Part shown: in pieces, positions 27,501 to 36,585 of the stretch
Layout of the letters: each line of letters opens with the position of its first letter
Position numbering within the stretch: position 1 is the stretch's first letter
Origin: Cupriavidus agavae
GTDB lineage: Bacteria > Pseudomonadota > Gammaproteobacteria > Burkholderiales > Burkholderiaceae
Length of the DNA: 64,000 bases
NCBI RefSeq assembly: GCF_004217045.1
Contig: NZ_SGXM01000002.1
Location: 310,001-374,000 of the forward strand
Direction: 5' to 3'
Made by a program: the position numbers and the translations under genes
Notes under the pieces: model-generated
Seen by the model: only the letters and a program-made list of their open reading frames with translations
Told to the model about the DNA's origin: nothing
Databases searched by the model: none

Positions 27501-30500
27501 CATCCCGTCGCCGGCCCTGACCGATGGCGCCTACTCGCTGACCGTCACCGCCACCGATCCGCAGGGCAACGTCAGCGGCCCGAGCGCGCCGTTCACGCTG
27601 ACGGTTGACGCCACGCCGCCGGCCACGCCCGTGATCGCCGCCAGCGACGGCACCGAGATCAGCGGCACGGCCGACCCCGGCAGCGCCATCGGCATCGACC
27701 TCAACGGCGACGGCGTGGCCGATGCCACGACCGAGGCCGACGCAGACGGCAACTGGAGCTACACGCCCGGTGCCACGTTGCCGAACAGCAGCGTCGTCAC
27801 GGTGACCGCCACCGACGCGGCCGGCAACACCAGCGATCCCGCCACGGTCATCGTCGACGGTACGCCGCCGGCCCCGCCCGTGATCGCCGGCGTGCTGGCC
27901 GACGCCACGCCTGGCGCCACGCCGCTGCCGAGCGGCGGCAGCCTCGACGACGCCACGCCGACGCTGCGCGGCACCGCCGAGCCCGGCAGCACGGTCAACC
28001 TCTATGGCGACGGCCCGGACCCGATTGGCACGGCGGTGGCCGACGCCGACGGCAACTGGAGCTTCACGCCCGCCACGGCGCTGCCCGATGGCGCCTACTC
28101 GCTGGTTGCCACCGCGACCGACGCCGCCGGCAACACGGGCCCCGACAGCGCGACGTTCGACTTCACCATCGATACGGCCGCCCCGCCGCCACCGGCCATC
28201 GAGGCCAGCAACGGCACGACGCTGACCGGTACGGCCGCGCCGGACAGCACGATCGGCATCGATCTCGACGGTGACGGCGTGGCTGACGTGACGGTCGGCG
28301 CCGATGGCGCCGGCGCATGGATCTACACCCCGGCCCCGCCGCTCCCGGACGGCACGGTAGTCAGCGTGACCGCCACCGATGCGGCCGGCAACACCAGCGC
28401 ACCCACGACCGCGACGATCGACGCCGCGCCGCCGCCGGCACCCGTGGTGCTCTCGGCCGGCGACAACGTGGCGCCGGGCACCACCCCGGTGGCCACCGGC
28501 GGCAGCACCAACGATCCGACCCCCACCTTCACCGGCACCGCCGAGCCCAACAGCACGGTGGCGCTCTACAACGGCGGCACGCTGATCGGCAGCATCCAGG
28601 CCGATGGCGACGGCAACTGGTCGATCACACCCACCGGCCCGCTGGACGACGGCACCTACACGCTGACCGCCACGGCCACCGACAGCGTCGGCAACGAGGG
28701 CCAGGCCAGCACCGGCTTCGTCATCACGATCGATACCGCGCCGCCCGCTGCGCCATCGATCGACGTCCACGGCGCGACCGAACTCGCCGGCACCGCCGAA
28801 GCCGGCAGCACGATCAACATCGACCTGACCGGCGACGGTGTGGCCGACGCGACCGTCAGCGCCGACGAAGACGGCAATTGGTCCTACGCGCCGGCCGGCG
28901 GCCTGCCGGATGGCGCCGTGGCGTCGGTGACCGCCACCGACGCGGCCGGCAACACCGGTGACGCGGACACCGCCACGATCGATGCCGCCGCACCGCCGGC
29001 CCCGGTCATCGTGACCGTGGCCGACGACGTCGCACCCGGCACCACGCCGCTCGCCAGCGGCGGCAGCACGAACGACAATACGCCCACCTTCAACGGCACG
29101 GCGGAGCCTGATAGCACGATCAACATCTATGACGGCGACACGCTGATCGGCACGGTCACGGCCGCGCCGGGCACCGGCGCCTGGACCTTCACGCCGGGCG
29201 GACTCGACGATGGCGACCACGCGCTGACCTTCACCGCCACCGACGCGGCCGGCAATACCAGCCCGCCCACCGCGTTTGCGCTCAACGTCGATACGGCGGC
29301 GCCGGCCACGCCGGCCATCACGAGCGTGGTCAACGATGCCGGTACGCCGGTCTCGCCGATCTTCTCCGGCGGCGCCACCAGCGACACCTCGCCGGTCATC
29401 AGCGGCACGGCGCCGGCCGGCATGGCCGTCGCCCTCTATGACGGCGACACGCTGCTCGGCACCGACGTGGCCGATGCGGACGGCAACTGGTCGATCACGC
29501 CGACCCTGGCCGATGGCGGCTACACGCTGACCGTTGTCGCCACCGACGCGGCCGGCAACGCCAGCGAATCGAGCCCGGCGTTCACGCTCACGGTGGACAC
29601 CGACGCGCCCGACCTTCCCGGGATCGACCCCACCAACGGGACGGCCCTGACCGGCACCGCCGAGCCGGGCGCCGTGGTGTCGATCGACATCGGCAACAAC
29701 GGCTCGGTGGACGCCACCGTGGCCGCCGACGACAACGGCAACTGGTCCTACCTGCCCGGCACGCCGCTCGGCAACGGCGTGGTGGTGTCCGTGACGGCCA
29801 CCGACGCGGCGGGCAACACCGGCAATCCGGCCACCACGGTGGTCGATGTCAATATCGACGACAACACGCCGCCAGCCGTGCCGACCGTGCTGCCCTCGAA
29901 CGGCGGATTGCTCAACGGCACCGCCGAGGCCGGCTCCACGGTCAACCTCGACCTGGACGGCAACGGCTCGATCGATGCCACGGTCACCGCCGATCCGGCC
30001 GGTAACTGGGCCTACGTGGTGCCCTCGCCGCTCGACAACGGCGTGACGGTGAACGTGAGCGCCACCGACGCCGCCGGCAACACCGGCGAGACCGCCAGCA
30101 TCGTCATCGATGCGGCGGCCCCCCCGCCGCCGGTGATCGTCAGCGTGAGCGACAATGCGCTGCCGGGCACCGGCACCGTGCCCAGCGGCGGCAGCACCAA
30201 CGACACCACGCCGACGCTGACCGGGACCGCCGAGCCCAACGCCGTGATCTCGCTCTCCACGCCGGCCGGGCTGCTCGGCACGGCCGTTGCGGACGGTGCC
30301 GGAAACTGGAGCTTCACCACGGCCGCGCTGGCCGACGGCACCTATGCCGTGACCGCCGTGGCCACCGATGCGGTCAACAATACGGGCGGGCCGAGCGTGG
30401 TCTACACGTTCACAGTGGACACGGCACCGCCCGCCACGCCAACGATCGCGCCAGGCAACGGCGCCACGCTGAGCGGCACCGCCGAGGCCGGCAGCACGGT

Positions 30501-32937
30501 CAGCCTGGACTTCAACGGCGACGGCACCGCCGACGCCACCGTGACCGCCACGGGCGGCGCGTGGAGCTACACGCCCGGCACCCCGCTGGCCAACAACACC
30601 GTGGTCACGGTCACGGCCACCGACGCGGCCGGCAATACCAGCAACGGCGCCAGCACCACGATCGACGCCGCCGCGCCGGCCACGCCGGTACTGGTCAGCG
30701 TGACCGACAACGTGGCGCCGGTCACCGGCACGCTGACGAGCGGCACCGCCACCAACGACGCCACGCCGACGCTGGCCGGCACTGCCGAGGCTGGCAGCAC
30801 GGTCAGCGTGTTCGACGGCGGCGCGCTGCTGGGCACCGTGGCCGCCGATGCCGACGGCAACTGGCAGTTCACCACGGCCGCGCTGACCAACGCGGCGCAC
30901 AGCTTCACGGTGACCGCCACCGATGCCGTGGGCAACACCAGCGCGCCCACGGCCGCCTTCACGCTGACCGTCGATACCGTGGCGCCATCCACGCCGCGGA
31001 TCACGCTGAGCAGCGGCACGGCGCTGACGGGCACCGCCGACGCCAACAGCACGGTCAACATCGACCTGAACGGCGATGGCGTGGCCGACGCCCGCGTGAC
31101 CGCCAATGGCGCGGGCGCGTGGTCGTTCGGCCCCTCTCCCGCGCTGGCCAACGGCATCGTGGTCAGCGTGACCGCCAGCGACGCCGCCGGCAACACGAGC
31201 GGCGCCGCCACGGCCACGGTCGATGCGCTGGCGCCCGCCGCGCCGGTCATCACCAGCGTCACCGACAACGTGGCGCCCGTGGCCGGGCCGCTGGCCAACG
31301 GCGCCAGCACCAACGACAACACGCCCACGCTGGCCGGCACCGCCGAGGCCAACAGCACGATCGCCATCTTCAACGGCGCGGCGCTGCTCGGCACCGCGCT
31401 GGTCGACGGCAGCGGAAACTGGTCGTTCACGCCGCCCGCGGGCTTGCCGAACGGCACCTACGCGCTGTCGGTCACGGCCACCGATGCCTCGGGCAATGCC
31501 AGCGCCCCGGCGCCCACGTTCACGCTGACCGTCGATACCGTGGCGCCGACCGTGACCGCCACCATCAGCACGCTGACGGACGACACCGGCACCGTGGGCG
31601 ACTGGATCACGGGCGACCACACCCCGATCATCGGCGGCACGCTCAGCGGCGCGCTGGGCGCTGGCGAGACGCTGCAGGTCAGCCTCGACGGCGGCGCCAC
31701 GTGGACCAACGCCGTGGTCAACGGCACCGGCTGGCAGTGGTACGCACCGGGCCAGCTGGCCGATGGCGGCCACTCGGTCAGCACGCGGGTCATCGATGCG
31801 GCCGGCAACCTGGGCGGCACCTCGACCCAGTCGTTCACGATCGTCACCAACGTCGCGCCGCAGGTGGCCGTGCGCGATGCGGGCGGACTGCTCGGCATCG
31901 CCGACGCCAACCTGCTCGGCCTGATCGAGCTGGGCCAGCAGCAGTTCTTCGCCGCGAGCGACTACAACAACAACATCCAGTCGGTGCGTGTCTCGTTCGG
32001 CGGCGTGCTGGACCTGCTGGCGCTGCAGCAGCTCAACGGCAACCAGGCGCTGGCCGCCGAACTGGGGCTGCGCTTCAACGTGGTCAACAATCCGGGCCTG
32101 CTGGGCATTGGCGCGTCGTCGGTGCTGACCGTCACCGCGCTCGACGGCGGCCCGATCGACAACCTGCGGCTCAATGAATTCCTTGGCTCGGTCACGCTGT
32201 CGAACGGCCTGCTGGGGATCAACGTCGGCCTGCTCAACTCGCTGCAGATCTCGGCCACCGACACGACCGGCCTGACCACCACCAGCACGGCCAGCCAGCT
32301 GATCAGCGCCGGCGTGCTGACCAACCTGCTGGGCGGCGCCCAGCCATCGGCCATCATCGAGGGCACGGCGGCGGGCACCACCACCAACGGATCGGCCGGC
32401 GACGACCGCATCTACGGCTATGGCGGTGACGACACGCTCAACGGGCTTGGCGGCAACGACCTGCTGCGCGGCGGCACCGGCAACGACACGCTCAACGGCG
32501 GGGCGGGCAATGACGTGCTGATCGGCGGCGCCGGCAACGACACGCTGATCGGCGGCGCGGGCGGCGACGTGTTCCTGTGGGAAGTGGTCAGCAATGCCGA
32601 TGCCCGCGGCGGCAACGGCAGCGACACGATCACCGACTTCAGCGTGGGCACCAGCCCGAACCAGCCCGGCATGGACCGGCTCGATGTCTCGGCGCTGCTG
32701 GTCGGCTACCAGGCCGACGCCGACGGCCCGGCCCACTACGTCAACGGCGTGGCCACCATCGACCAGGGGGACCTGATCCGCAACTACCTCAGCGTGACCA
32801 ATGTGAACGGCAACACGGTGGTGTCGATCGACCGCGACGGGGCCGGCGGGGCATACGGCTCGCAAACGCTGGTGACGCTGAACAACGTCACCACCAACCT
32901 GGAGACCCTGCTCGCCAATCAACAGATCCTTGTCTGA
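24583..32937 (+). CDS. Giant type I-secreted RTX adhesin with Ig-like repeats (BapA/LapA-like)
   Basis: A protein of about 2,784 residues. Layout: a BapA-prefix-like N-terminal domain (residues 1-110), a hydrophobic segment KALLGLLGLAAGAGLIAAV (117-135), a Gly-rich linker (137-158), then 24 Ig-like modules of ~80-105 residues (161 to ~2425). A unique beta domain follows (GGLLGIADANLLGLIELGQQQFF...), then seven RTX nonapeptides of the GGAGNDTLI type. It ends with a VC_A0849-type type I secretion target (SDTITDFSVG to NQQILV). Such proteins are held at the cell surface and mediate biofilm and surface attachment. AAGGAGAG precedes ATG 24583; an earlier in-frame ATG at 24481 is less likely. The secretion apparatus follows at once. 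Confidence 0.92.
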   Translation: MASPAVLKDHANVAVAAGDTQVSAPQGPANFLVSAPRESVTNYAREGSDLLLSFQDGRTLRINGFFSNGAQYNNLVFVQGDGSWLVSFDQAMVAGGDQILEAAVTYAPISSSTSTKALLGLLGLAAGAGLIAAVASGGGGDDGNNAGGGTGGGGGGGGSTPPGAPSVAPIGNVIGESGPQATANATPTLRGVGAPANSTITILLDGQPLATVQADANGNWSYTLQRLPDGSHQISVTQTNPDGSPSTPTIIDLIVDTQAPDTPELAAVSDDAGPVTGPLADGASTNDSTPTLSGTAEPGTTIQLFNGAVLLGTVVADADGNWSFTPAAPLADGTYAITATATDPAGNVSPATDPFTLTIDTAAPASPVVTQSNAQGLAGTAAAGSIVAIDLDGNGTPDATVTADDDGNWQYVPSPALPDGTVVTVTASDAAGNASAPVSATIDSAAPAAPVIGAASDDTAPVTGPIAGGGTTNDSTPTLSGTAERGSTVTIYDGTTPLGTTVADGAGNWTFTPGAPLGTGSHALTATATDASGNTSQPGAPFTVIVDTSGPATPTVAPSNGATLAGTADPGSTIAIDLDGDGTPDTTVTANGSGNWSYAPDTPLPDGTVVTVVATDAAGNASAPASTTIDAGMVDSTPPAAPTLDPSDGTALSGTAEAGSTVNIDLNNDGTPDVTTAADDEGNWSYTPLLPLLNGTVVTVTATDTAGNTGPGISVTVDAAAPPPPVLSTVSDNAAPVTGTLTSGGSTNDTTPTFAGTAEPNSTITLTDANSGATLGTTTADGDGNWSFTPATALPDGEYAIEVTATDATGNTGLPGPAFELVIDTVPPGVPVVETVDRTTLAGTADASGTIQLDLDGDGTVDATVTADPDGAWRYTSATPLPPGTAIVTAVDAAGNPSAPVAVTIPLTVPGAPAIGTVTDNMGATEALASGDVTNDTTPEFTGTAEAGSTVDLYSGTTLVGTTVADGDGAWTIIPSPALTDGAYSLTVTATDPQGNVSGPSAPFTLTVDATPPATPVIAASDGTEISGTADPGSAIGIDLNGDGVADATTEADADGNWSYTPGATLPNSSVVTVTATDAAGNTSDPATVIVDGTPPAPPVIAGVLADATPGATPLPSGGSLDDATPTLRGTAEPGSTVNLYGDGPDPIGTAVADADGNWSFTPATALPDGAYSLVATATDAAGNTGPDSATFDFTIDTAAPPPPAIEASNGTTLTGTAAPDSTIGIDLDGDGVADVTVGADGAGAWIYTPAPPLPDGTVVSVTATDAAGNTSAPTTATIDAAPPPAPVVLSAGDNVAPGTTPVATGGSTNDPTPTFTGTAEPNSTVALYNGGTLIGSIQADGDGNWSITPTGPLDDGTYTLTATATDSVGNEGQASTGFVITIDTAPPAAPSIDVHGATELAGTAEAGSTINIDLTGDGVADATVSADEDGNWSYAPAGGLPDGAVASVTATDAAGNTGDADTATIDAAAPPAPVIVTVADDVAPGTTPLASGGSTNDNTPTFNGTAEPDSTINIYDGDTLIGTVTAAPGTGAWTFTPGGLDDGDHALTFTATDAAGNTSPPTAFALNVDTAAPATPAITSVVNDAGTPVSPIFSGGATSDTSPVISGTAPAGMAVALYDGDTLLGTDVADADGNWSITPTLADGGYTLTVVATDAAGNASESSPAFTLTVDTDAPDLPGIDPTNGTALTGTAEPGAVVSIDIGNNGSVDATVAADDNGNWSYLPGTPLGNGVVVSVTATDAAGNTGNPATTVVDVNIDDNTPPAVPTVLPSNGGLLNGTAEAGSTVNLDLDGNGSIDATVTADPAGNWAYVVPSPLDNGVTVNVSATDAAGNTGETASIVIDAAAPPPPVIVSVSDNALPGTGTVPSGGSTNDTTPTLTGTAEPNAVISLSTPAGLLGTAVADGAGNWSFTTAALADGTYAVTAVATDAVNNTGGPSVVYTFTVDTAPPATPTIAPGNGATLSGTAEAGSTVSLDFNGDGTADATVTATGGAWSYTPGTPLANNTVVTVTATDAAGNTSNGASTTIDAAAPATPVLVSVTDNVAPVTGTLTSGTATNDATPTLAGTAEAGSTVSVFDGGALLGTVAADADGNWQFTTAALTNAAHSFTVTATDAVGNTSAPTAAFTLTVDTVAPSTPRITLSSGTALTGTADANSTVNIDLNGDGVADARVTANGAGAWSFGPSPALANGIVVSVTASDAAGNTSGAATATVDALAPAAPVITSVTDNVAPVAGPLANGASTNDNTPTLAGTAEANSTIAIFNGAALLGTALVDGSGNWSFTPPAGLPNGTYALSVTATDASGNASAPAPTFTLTVDTVAPTVTATISTLTDDTGTVGDWITGDHTPIIGGTLSGALGAGETLQVSLDGGATWTNAVVNGTGWQWYAPGQLADGGHSVSTRVIDAAGNLGGTSTQSFTIVTNVAPQVAVRDAGGLLGIADANLLGLIELGQQQFFAASDYNNNIQSVRVSFGGVLDLLALQQLNGNQALAAELGLRFNVVNNPGLLGIGASSVLTVTALDGGPIDNLRLNEFLGSVTLSNGLLGINVGLLNSLQISATDTTGLTTTSTASQLISAGVLTNLLGGAQPSAIIEGTAAGTTTNGSAGDDRIYGYGGDDTLNGLGGNDLLRGGTGNDTLNGGAGNDVLIGGAGNDTLIGGAGGDVFLWEVVSNADARGGNGSDTITDFSVGTSPNQPGMDRLDVSALLVGYQADADGPAHYVNGVATIDQGDLIRNYLSVTNVNGNTVVSIDRDGAGGAYGSQTLVTLNNVTTNLETLLANQQILV
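25063..31855 (+). repeat. Array of 24 Ig-like modules of two alternating kinds
   Basis: Kind A (12 modules, ~100 residues) has the core STNDxTPTxxGTAEP, then LYDG-like, DGNWSFTP, ATDAAGN, and ends TVDTA. Kind B (11 modules, ~82 residues) has GTAEAGSTVNIDLDGDGxxDATVTAD, GNWSYTP and VTATDAAGNTS. The order is A A B A B B A B A B A B A B A A B B A B A B A, then one divergent module, so alternation is mostly strict. DxDGDGxxD in kind B resembles a calcium-binding loop. The DNA repeats have diverged, so this is an old protein array rather than recent identical copies. Confidence 0.85.
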
Positions 32938-32985
32938 GGTACCTCGTACGACCCATCGTCACCGATTCTTCAGGGATGCCTCTGA

Positions 32986-34404
32986 TTGCAAGCACGCAAT
33001 ATTTGCCCGGCGCGCCGGGTCGTGGCCGGTACGGTCCGTGAGTTCTCGCTGCTGGTGCTGGCCCTGGGCGCACTGGCCGGCATGCCCGCGCTGGCGGCAC
33101 CGCCGATGCTGACCCAGGTGACGGGACCGGCGCCATTGCCGCGCCCCGCCCTGGCGGACGCGCCGGCCGACCCCGCCGGCGTCCGCCACGTGGCCGTGCA
33201 GGGGCTGAACATGCGCGAGGCGGTGGGCATCGCCATCTCGCGCCATCCCGACATCAGCCGCGCCAACGCCGTGATTGCGCAGAGCACGTCCGAGGTGGCG
33301 GTGGCGCAGGCGGCCTGGTACCCCCGGCTCGAATACGGCGTGCGGCCCGGCTATGGCGGCACGTTCGGCACGGGCGGCAACAGTGCCGGCGCGCGGGCGT
33401 CGGTGGGCGTGAGCCAGCTGGTCTACGATTTCGGCCGCACGTCGAGCCGAATTGCCGCCGCCGACGCCACGCTGAACCGCAACCGCCACCTGCTGGCCGA
33501 CAGCATCGAGACCGTGGCCGCCAACACCGCCGCCACGTTCGTGGACCTGGCCGCGAGCCAGGAGATCGTGATCGCCGCCCAGCGCCAGATCGAGGCCCTG
33601 TCGGCCATCCGCGGCAAGATCGGCGACCGCGTGCGCGCCGGCCTGTCGGTCTCGTCGGACCGCAACATGGCCGACGTGGCGATCCAGCGCGCCCGCGCCG
33701 ACGAGCTGAAGGCCCGCAGCCGCTTCGATGTCTCCGCCACACGGCTCGCCGAACTGATCGGCGTGCGCCCCCAGCGCGTGGCCGAACTCGTTACGGCCGA
33801 CGCCGACGTACGCGGCCTGGGCGACGAGCGCGGCAATATCGAGCAAACCCCGTCCGTACTGGCAGCCGGCGCCGCCGTCGAGGCGGCCTCGGCGCACGTC
33901 ACGCAGGCCGAGGCCGAGCGCTTTCCGGCCATCAGTGTCGGCGTGAGCCGCTCGGTCTCCACCGGACCGACCAACGCCAACGACGACACCTGGGTGGGCG
34001 TGCAGATCGCGGGCGACTTCTCGCTGGGCGGGCTGAACCGGCATCGCATCGCCGCCGCCAAGGCCGAGCAGCGCGCCGCGCTCGATTCGCTCGACAACGA
34101 ACGCCTGCAGGCCCGCACCGCGCTGAACGCCGCCGCCACCGAGGCGGCCGGCGCCTGGGCGCGCAAGGCGAGCTTCGAGGAAGTGATCGGCCTGCTGCGC
34201 GCCTCGCGCGACCTGTACTGGCAGGAATACATGCTCAACAAGCGCACGCTGACCGATGTGATCAACCCTGAGCGCGAGATCTTCATCGCCGAGCAGGAGC
34301 GCGTGACGGCCATTGCCGACAGCATGCTGGCGCGCATCAGGGCGCATGTGGCCGTGGGCCGCTTTGTCGAACTGCTACGGGAGCAGGACCTTGCCTCGCA
34401 CTGA
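32986..34404 (+). CDS. TolC family outer-membrane protein of a type I secretion system
   Basis: A protein of about 472 residues with a signal region (VREFSLLVLALGALAGMPALA) and two outer-membrane-efflux repeats. Markers are LNMREAVGIAISRHPDISRANAVI, SQLVYDFGRTSSRI and the C-terminal WQEYMLNKRTLTDVINPEREIF. The last is typical of LapE/AggA-type TolC proteins paired with giant adhesins. The start is uncertain: TTG at 32986 has AGGGA about 9 bases upstream, and GTG at 33022 would give a shorter leader. No in-frame ATG fits. It begins 48 bases after the adhesin and overlaps the ABC transporter gene by 14 bases. Confidence 0.85.
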   Translation: MQARNICPARRVVAGTVREFSLLVLALGALAGMPALAAPPMLTQVTGPAPLPRPALADAPADPAGVRHVAVQGLNMREAVGIAISRHPDISRANAVIAQSTSEVAVAQAAWYPRLEYGVRPGYGGTFGTGGNSAGARASVGVSQLVYDFGRTSSRIAAADATLNRNRHLLADSIETVAANTAATFVDLAASQEIVIAAQRQIEALSAIRGKIGDRVRAGLSVSSDRNMADVAIQRARADELKARSRFDVSATRLAELIGVRPQRVAELVTADADVRGLGDERGNIEQTPSVLAAGAAVEAASAHVTQAEAERFPAISVGVSRSVSTGPTNANDDTWVGVQIAGDFSLGGLNRHRIAAAKAEQRAALDSLDNERLQARTALNAAATEAAGAWARKASFEEVIGLLRASRDLYWQEYMLNKRTLTDVINPEREIFIAEQERVTAIADSMLARIRAHVAVGRFVELLREQDLASH

Positions 34405-36580
34405 ACCGTCCGGCCGCGCCTTCCAGCCCGAGGTGGCGGACCTGTCCCGCTGGACCGAAACCATCCTGCTGGCCGCCCGGCACCTGGGCCTGGCCAACTC
34501 GCCCGAACTGGTACGCGGCGCCGCGCGCTGGGCGGACGCCAGCGACACGGCCCGCTCGGTCGTCGAGATGGCGGCCGCCGCCGGGCTCGACGGCCAGTTC
34601 GCCGAGATCCCGGCCACGGCGCTGACCGACGTGCTGCTGCCCGCGCTGGTCTGCGTGGACGGCCAGCACGTCGGGATGATCGTGGCCGTGGCGGGCGGCA
34701 AGGCCGCGCTTCACCTGCCGACCGAAAGCGGCGTGGTGGAACGCACGCCGGCGCTGGCATCGCTCGCGGCTGACGGCCGGCTGCGGCTGTTGCTGCTGCG
34801 CGAGCGCGAAACGCCGCGCAGTGACCGGCTCGACGCCCACCTCGCCGCCCGCCCCCGCGAATGGCTCGGCGCCGCCTTCAGCGCGAACTGGAAGACCATG
34901 CTGGAGCTGGGCGTGGGCTCGCTGTTCGGCAACCTGCTCGCCATCGCCACCTCGCTGTTCGCCATGCAGGTCTGGGATCGCGTGGTGCCGGCGCGCTCGA
35001 TCCATACGCTCTGGGTGCTGGCCGCCGGCGTGGCGCTGGCGCTACTGCTGGAGCTGGCGATCCGCACGGCGCGCGTGGCGATTGCCGACCATTTCGGCAA
35101 GCAGGTGGACCTGAAACTGTCGGCGATGTTCTTTGCCCGCGTGCTCGACATCCGCAACGACGCGCGGCCCCAGTCGCCCGGCACGCTGGTCGCGCAGTTG
35201 CGCGACCTCGAACAACTGCGCGAGCTGCTGACGTCGAGCACGCTCGGCGTGCTGATCGACCTGCCGTTCGTGCTGGCCTTCCTGTTCATCATCTGGCTGC
35301 TGGGCGGCTGGCTGGTGCTGGTGCCGCTGCTGGCCATCCCGCTGCTGGTGCTGCCGGGGCTGGTCGCGCAGGTGCCGCTGGCGAAGCTCTCCACGCAGGG
35401 CATGGCCGAATCCGCGCTGCGCAACGCCATCCTGATGGAGTCGATCTACCGCGTGGAAGACATCAAGGCGCTGCAGGCCGAGCCGCGCTTCCGCAAGATC
35501 TGGCAGCACACGAACGAAGTCAACGGCGAAATCGGCCTGCGCCAGCGCTTCCTGGCCGGGCTGCTGGTCAACTTCGCGCAGACCGTGCAGCAGATTGCCT
35601 ACGCCGGGGTGCTGGTGGCGGGCGTCTACGGCATCCTCGACGGCGACCTGTCGTTCGGCGCGGTGCTGGCCTGCTCGATCCTGACCAGCCGCACCATCGC
35701 GCCGCTGGCGCAGATTCCGGCAGTGCTCGGGCGCATCCAGAACGCGCGTGTCGGCAAGCAGGCGCTCGACACGCTGCTGACGCTGCCGCTGGACCACGAG
35801 CCGGGCCGCGACGCCTACCACCGCACCGCGCTGGTGGGCCGCTACCGCTTCGAGAACGTGGTCTATGGCTATGATCCCAACGAGAAACCGGTGCTGACCG
35901 TGCCGGACCTGCGCATCGAGCCCGGCGAGCGCGTGGCGATCCTGGGCCGCGTCGGCGCCGGCAAGTCCACGCTGCTGCGGCTGCTGGCGGGGCTGTCCAC
36001 GCCCCAGCAGGGGCGCGTGGTCTTCAACGACACACCGATGCCGATGATCGACGTGGCCGACGTGCGGCGCGACGTGGGCGTCGTGCTGCAGGAGGCCAGC
36101 CTGTTCTACGGCACGCTGCGCGACAACCTGCTGGTGGCCAGCCCGCTGGCCACCGACGACGCACTGCTGGCCGCGCTGCGGCTGGCCTGCGCCGACCAGT
36201 TGCTGCTGAACCAGCCGCACGGGCTGGACCTGCGCATCCGCGAGAACGGCGTTGGCCTGTCCGGCGGCCAGCGGCAGGCGTTGATCCTGGCGCGCACGCT
36301 GCTGCGCTCGCCCAGCGTGCTGCTGCTCGACGAGCCCACCGCATCGCTGGACGAAGCCACCGAGCTGGCCGTGATCCGCCAGTTGGGCGAGTGGCTCGGC
36401 GGGCGCACGCTGGTGGTGGCCACGCACCGCTACCCGGTGCTGCAACTGGTGGATCGCCTGATCGTGGTGGACCACGGCCGCATCGTGCGCGACGGCCCGC
36501 GCGACGAGGTGCTGGCCACGTTGCGCGGCCCGGCTCCCGCAACCCGCACGGCCGCGCCCAACGTGCGCGCGGCGGAGTGA
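34391..36580 (+). CDS. Type I secretion ABC transporter (LapB-like) with degenerate C39 domain
   Basis: A 729-residue permease/ATPase. An N-terminal C39-peptidase-like domain (residues ~15-125) lacks a catalytic cysteine, as usual for RTX-adhesin exporters. Six membrane helices (from FGNLLAIATSLFAMQV) follow, then a nucleotide-binding domain with Walker A GRVGAGKST, Q-loop LQEASLF, signature LSGGQRQ, Walker B VLLLDEPTAS and switch ATHR. It drives secretion of the adhesin. I start it at TTG 34391 (MPRTEPSGRAF), inside the TolC stop region with GGAG upstream. The longer frame from 34313 lies wholly over the previous gene. Confidence 0.88.
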   Translation: MPRTEPSGRAFQPEVADLSRWTETILLAARHLGLANSPELVRGAARWADASDTARSVVEMAAAAGLDGQFAEIPATALTDVLLPALVCVDGQHVGMIVAVAGGKAALHLPTESGVVERTPALASLAADGRLRLLLLRERETPRSDRLDAHLAARPREWLGAAFSANWKTMLELGVGSLFGNLLAIATSLFAMQVWDRVVPARSIHTLWVLAAGVALALLLELAIRTARVAIADHFGKQVDLKLSAMFFARVLDIRNDARPQSPGTLVAQLRDLEQLRELLTSSTLGVLIDLPFVLAFLFIIWLLGGWLVLVPLLAIPLLVLPGLVAQVPLAKLSTQGMAESALRNAILMESIYRVEDIKALQAEPRFRKIWQHTNEVNGEIGLRQRFLAGLLVNFAQTVQQIAYAGVLVAGVYGILDGDLSFGAVLACSILTSRTIAPLAQIPAVLGRIQNARVGKQALDTLLTLPLDHEPGRDAYHRTALVGRYRFENVVYGYDPNEKPVLTVPDLRIEPGERVAILGRVGAGKSTLLRLLAGLSTPQQGRVVFNDTPMPMIDVADVRRDVGVVLQEASLFYGTLRDNLLVASPLATDDALLAALRLACADQLLLNQPHGLDLRIRENGVGLSGGQRQALILARTLLRSPSVLLLDEPTASLDEATELAVIRQLGEWLGGRTLVVATHRYPVLQLVDRLIVVDHGRIVRDGPRDEVLATLRGPAPATRTAAPNVRAAE

Positions 36581-36585
36581 CGCGC

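Noticed and set aside
24910-32922. A 2,670-codon open frame on the minus strand, antisense to the adhesin
   Set aside because: It is a by-product of GC-rich repetitive coding: the plus frame has clear Ig-like, RTX and secretion-target domains, while the antisense product is low-complexity Gly/Arg/Val/Ala with no motif.
24583-32937. Periodic repeats as a possible CRISPR or satellite array
   Set aside because: The repeats are ~250-310 bases, diverged, in one open frame and translate into Ig-like modules; no short identical repeat/spacer pattern exists.
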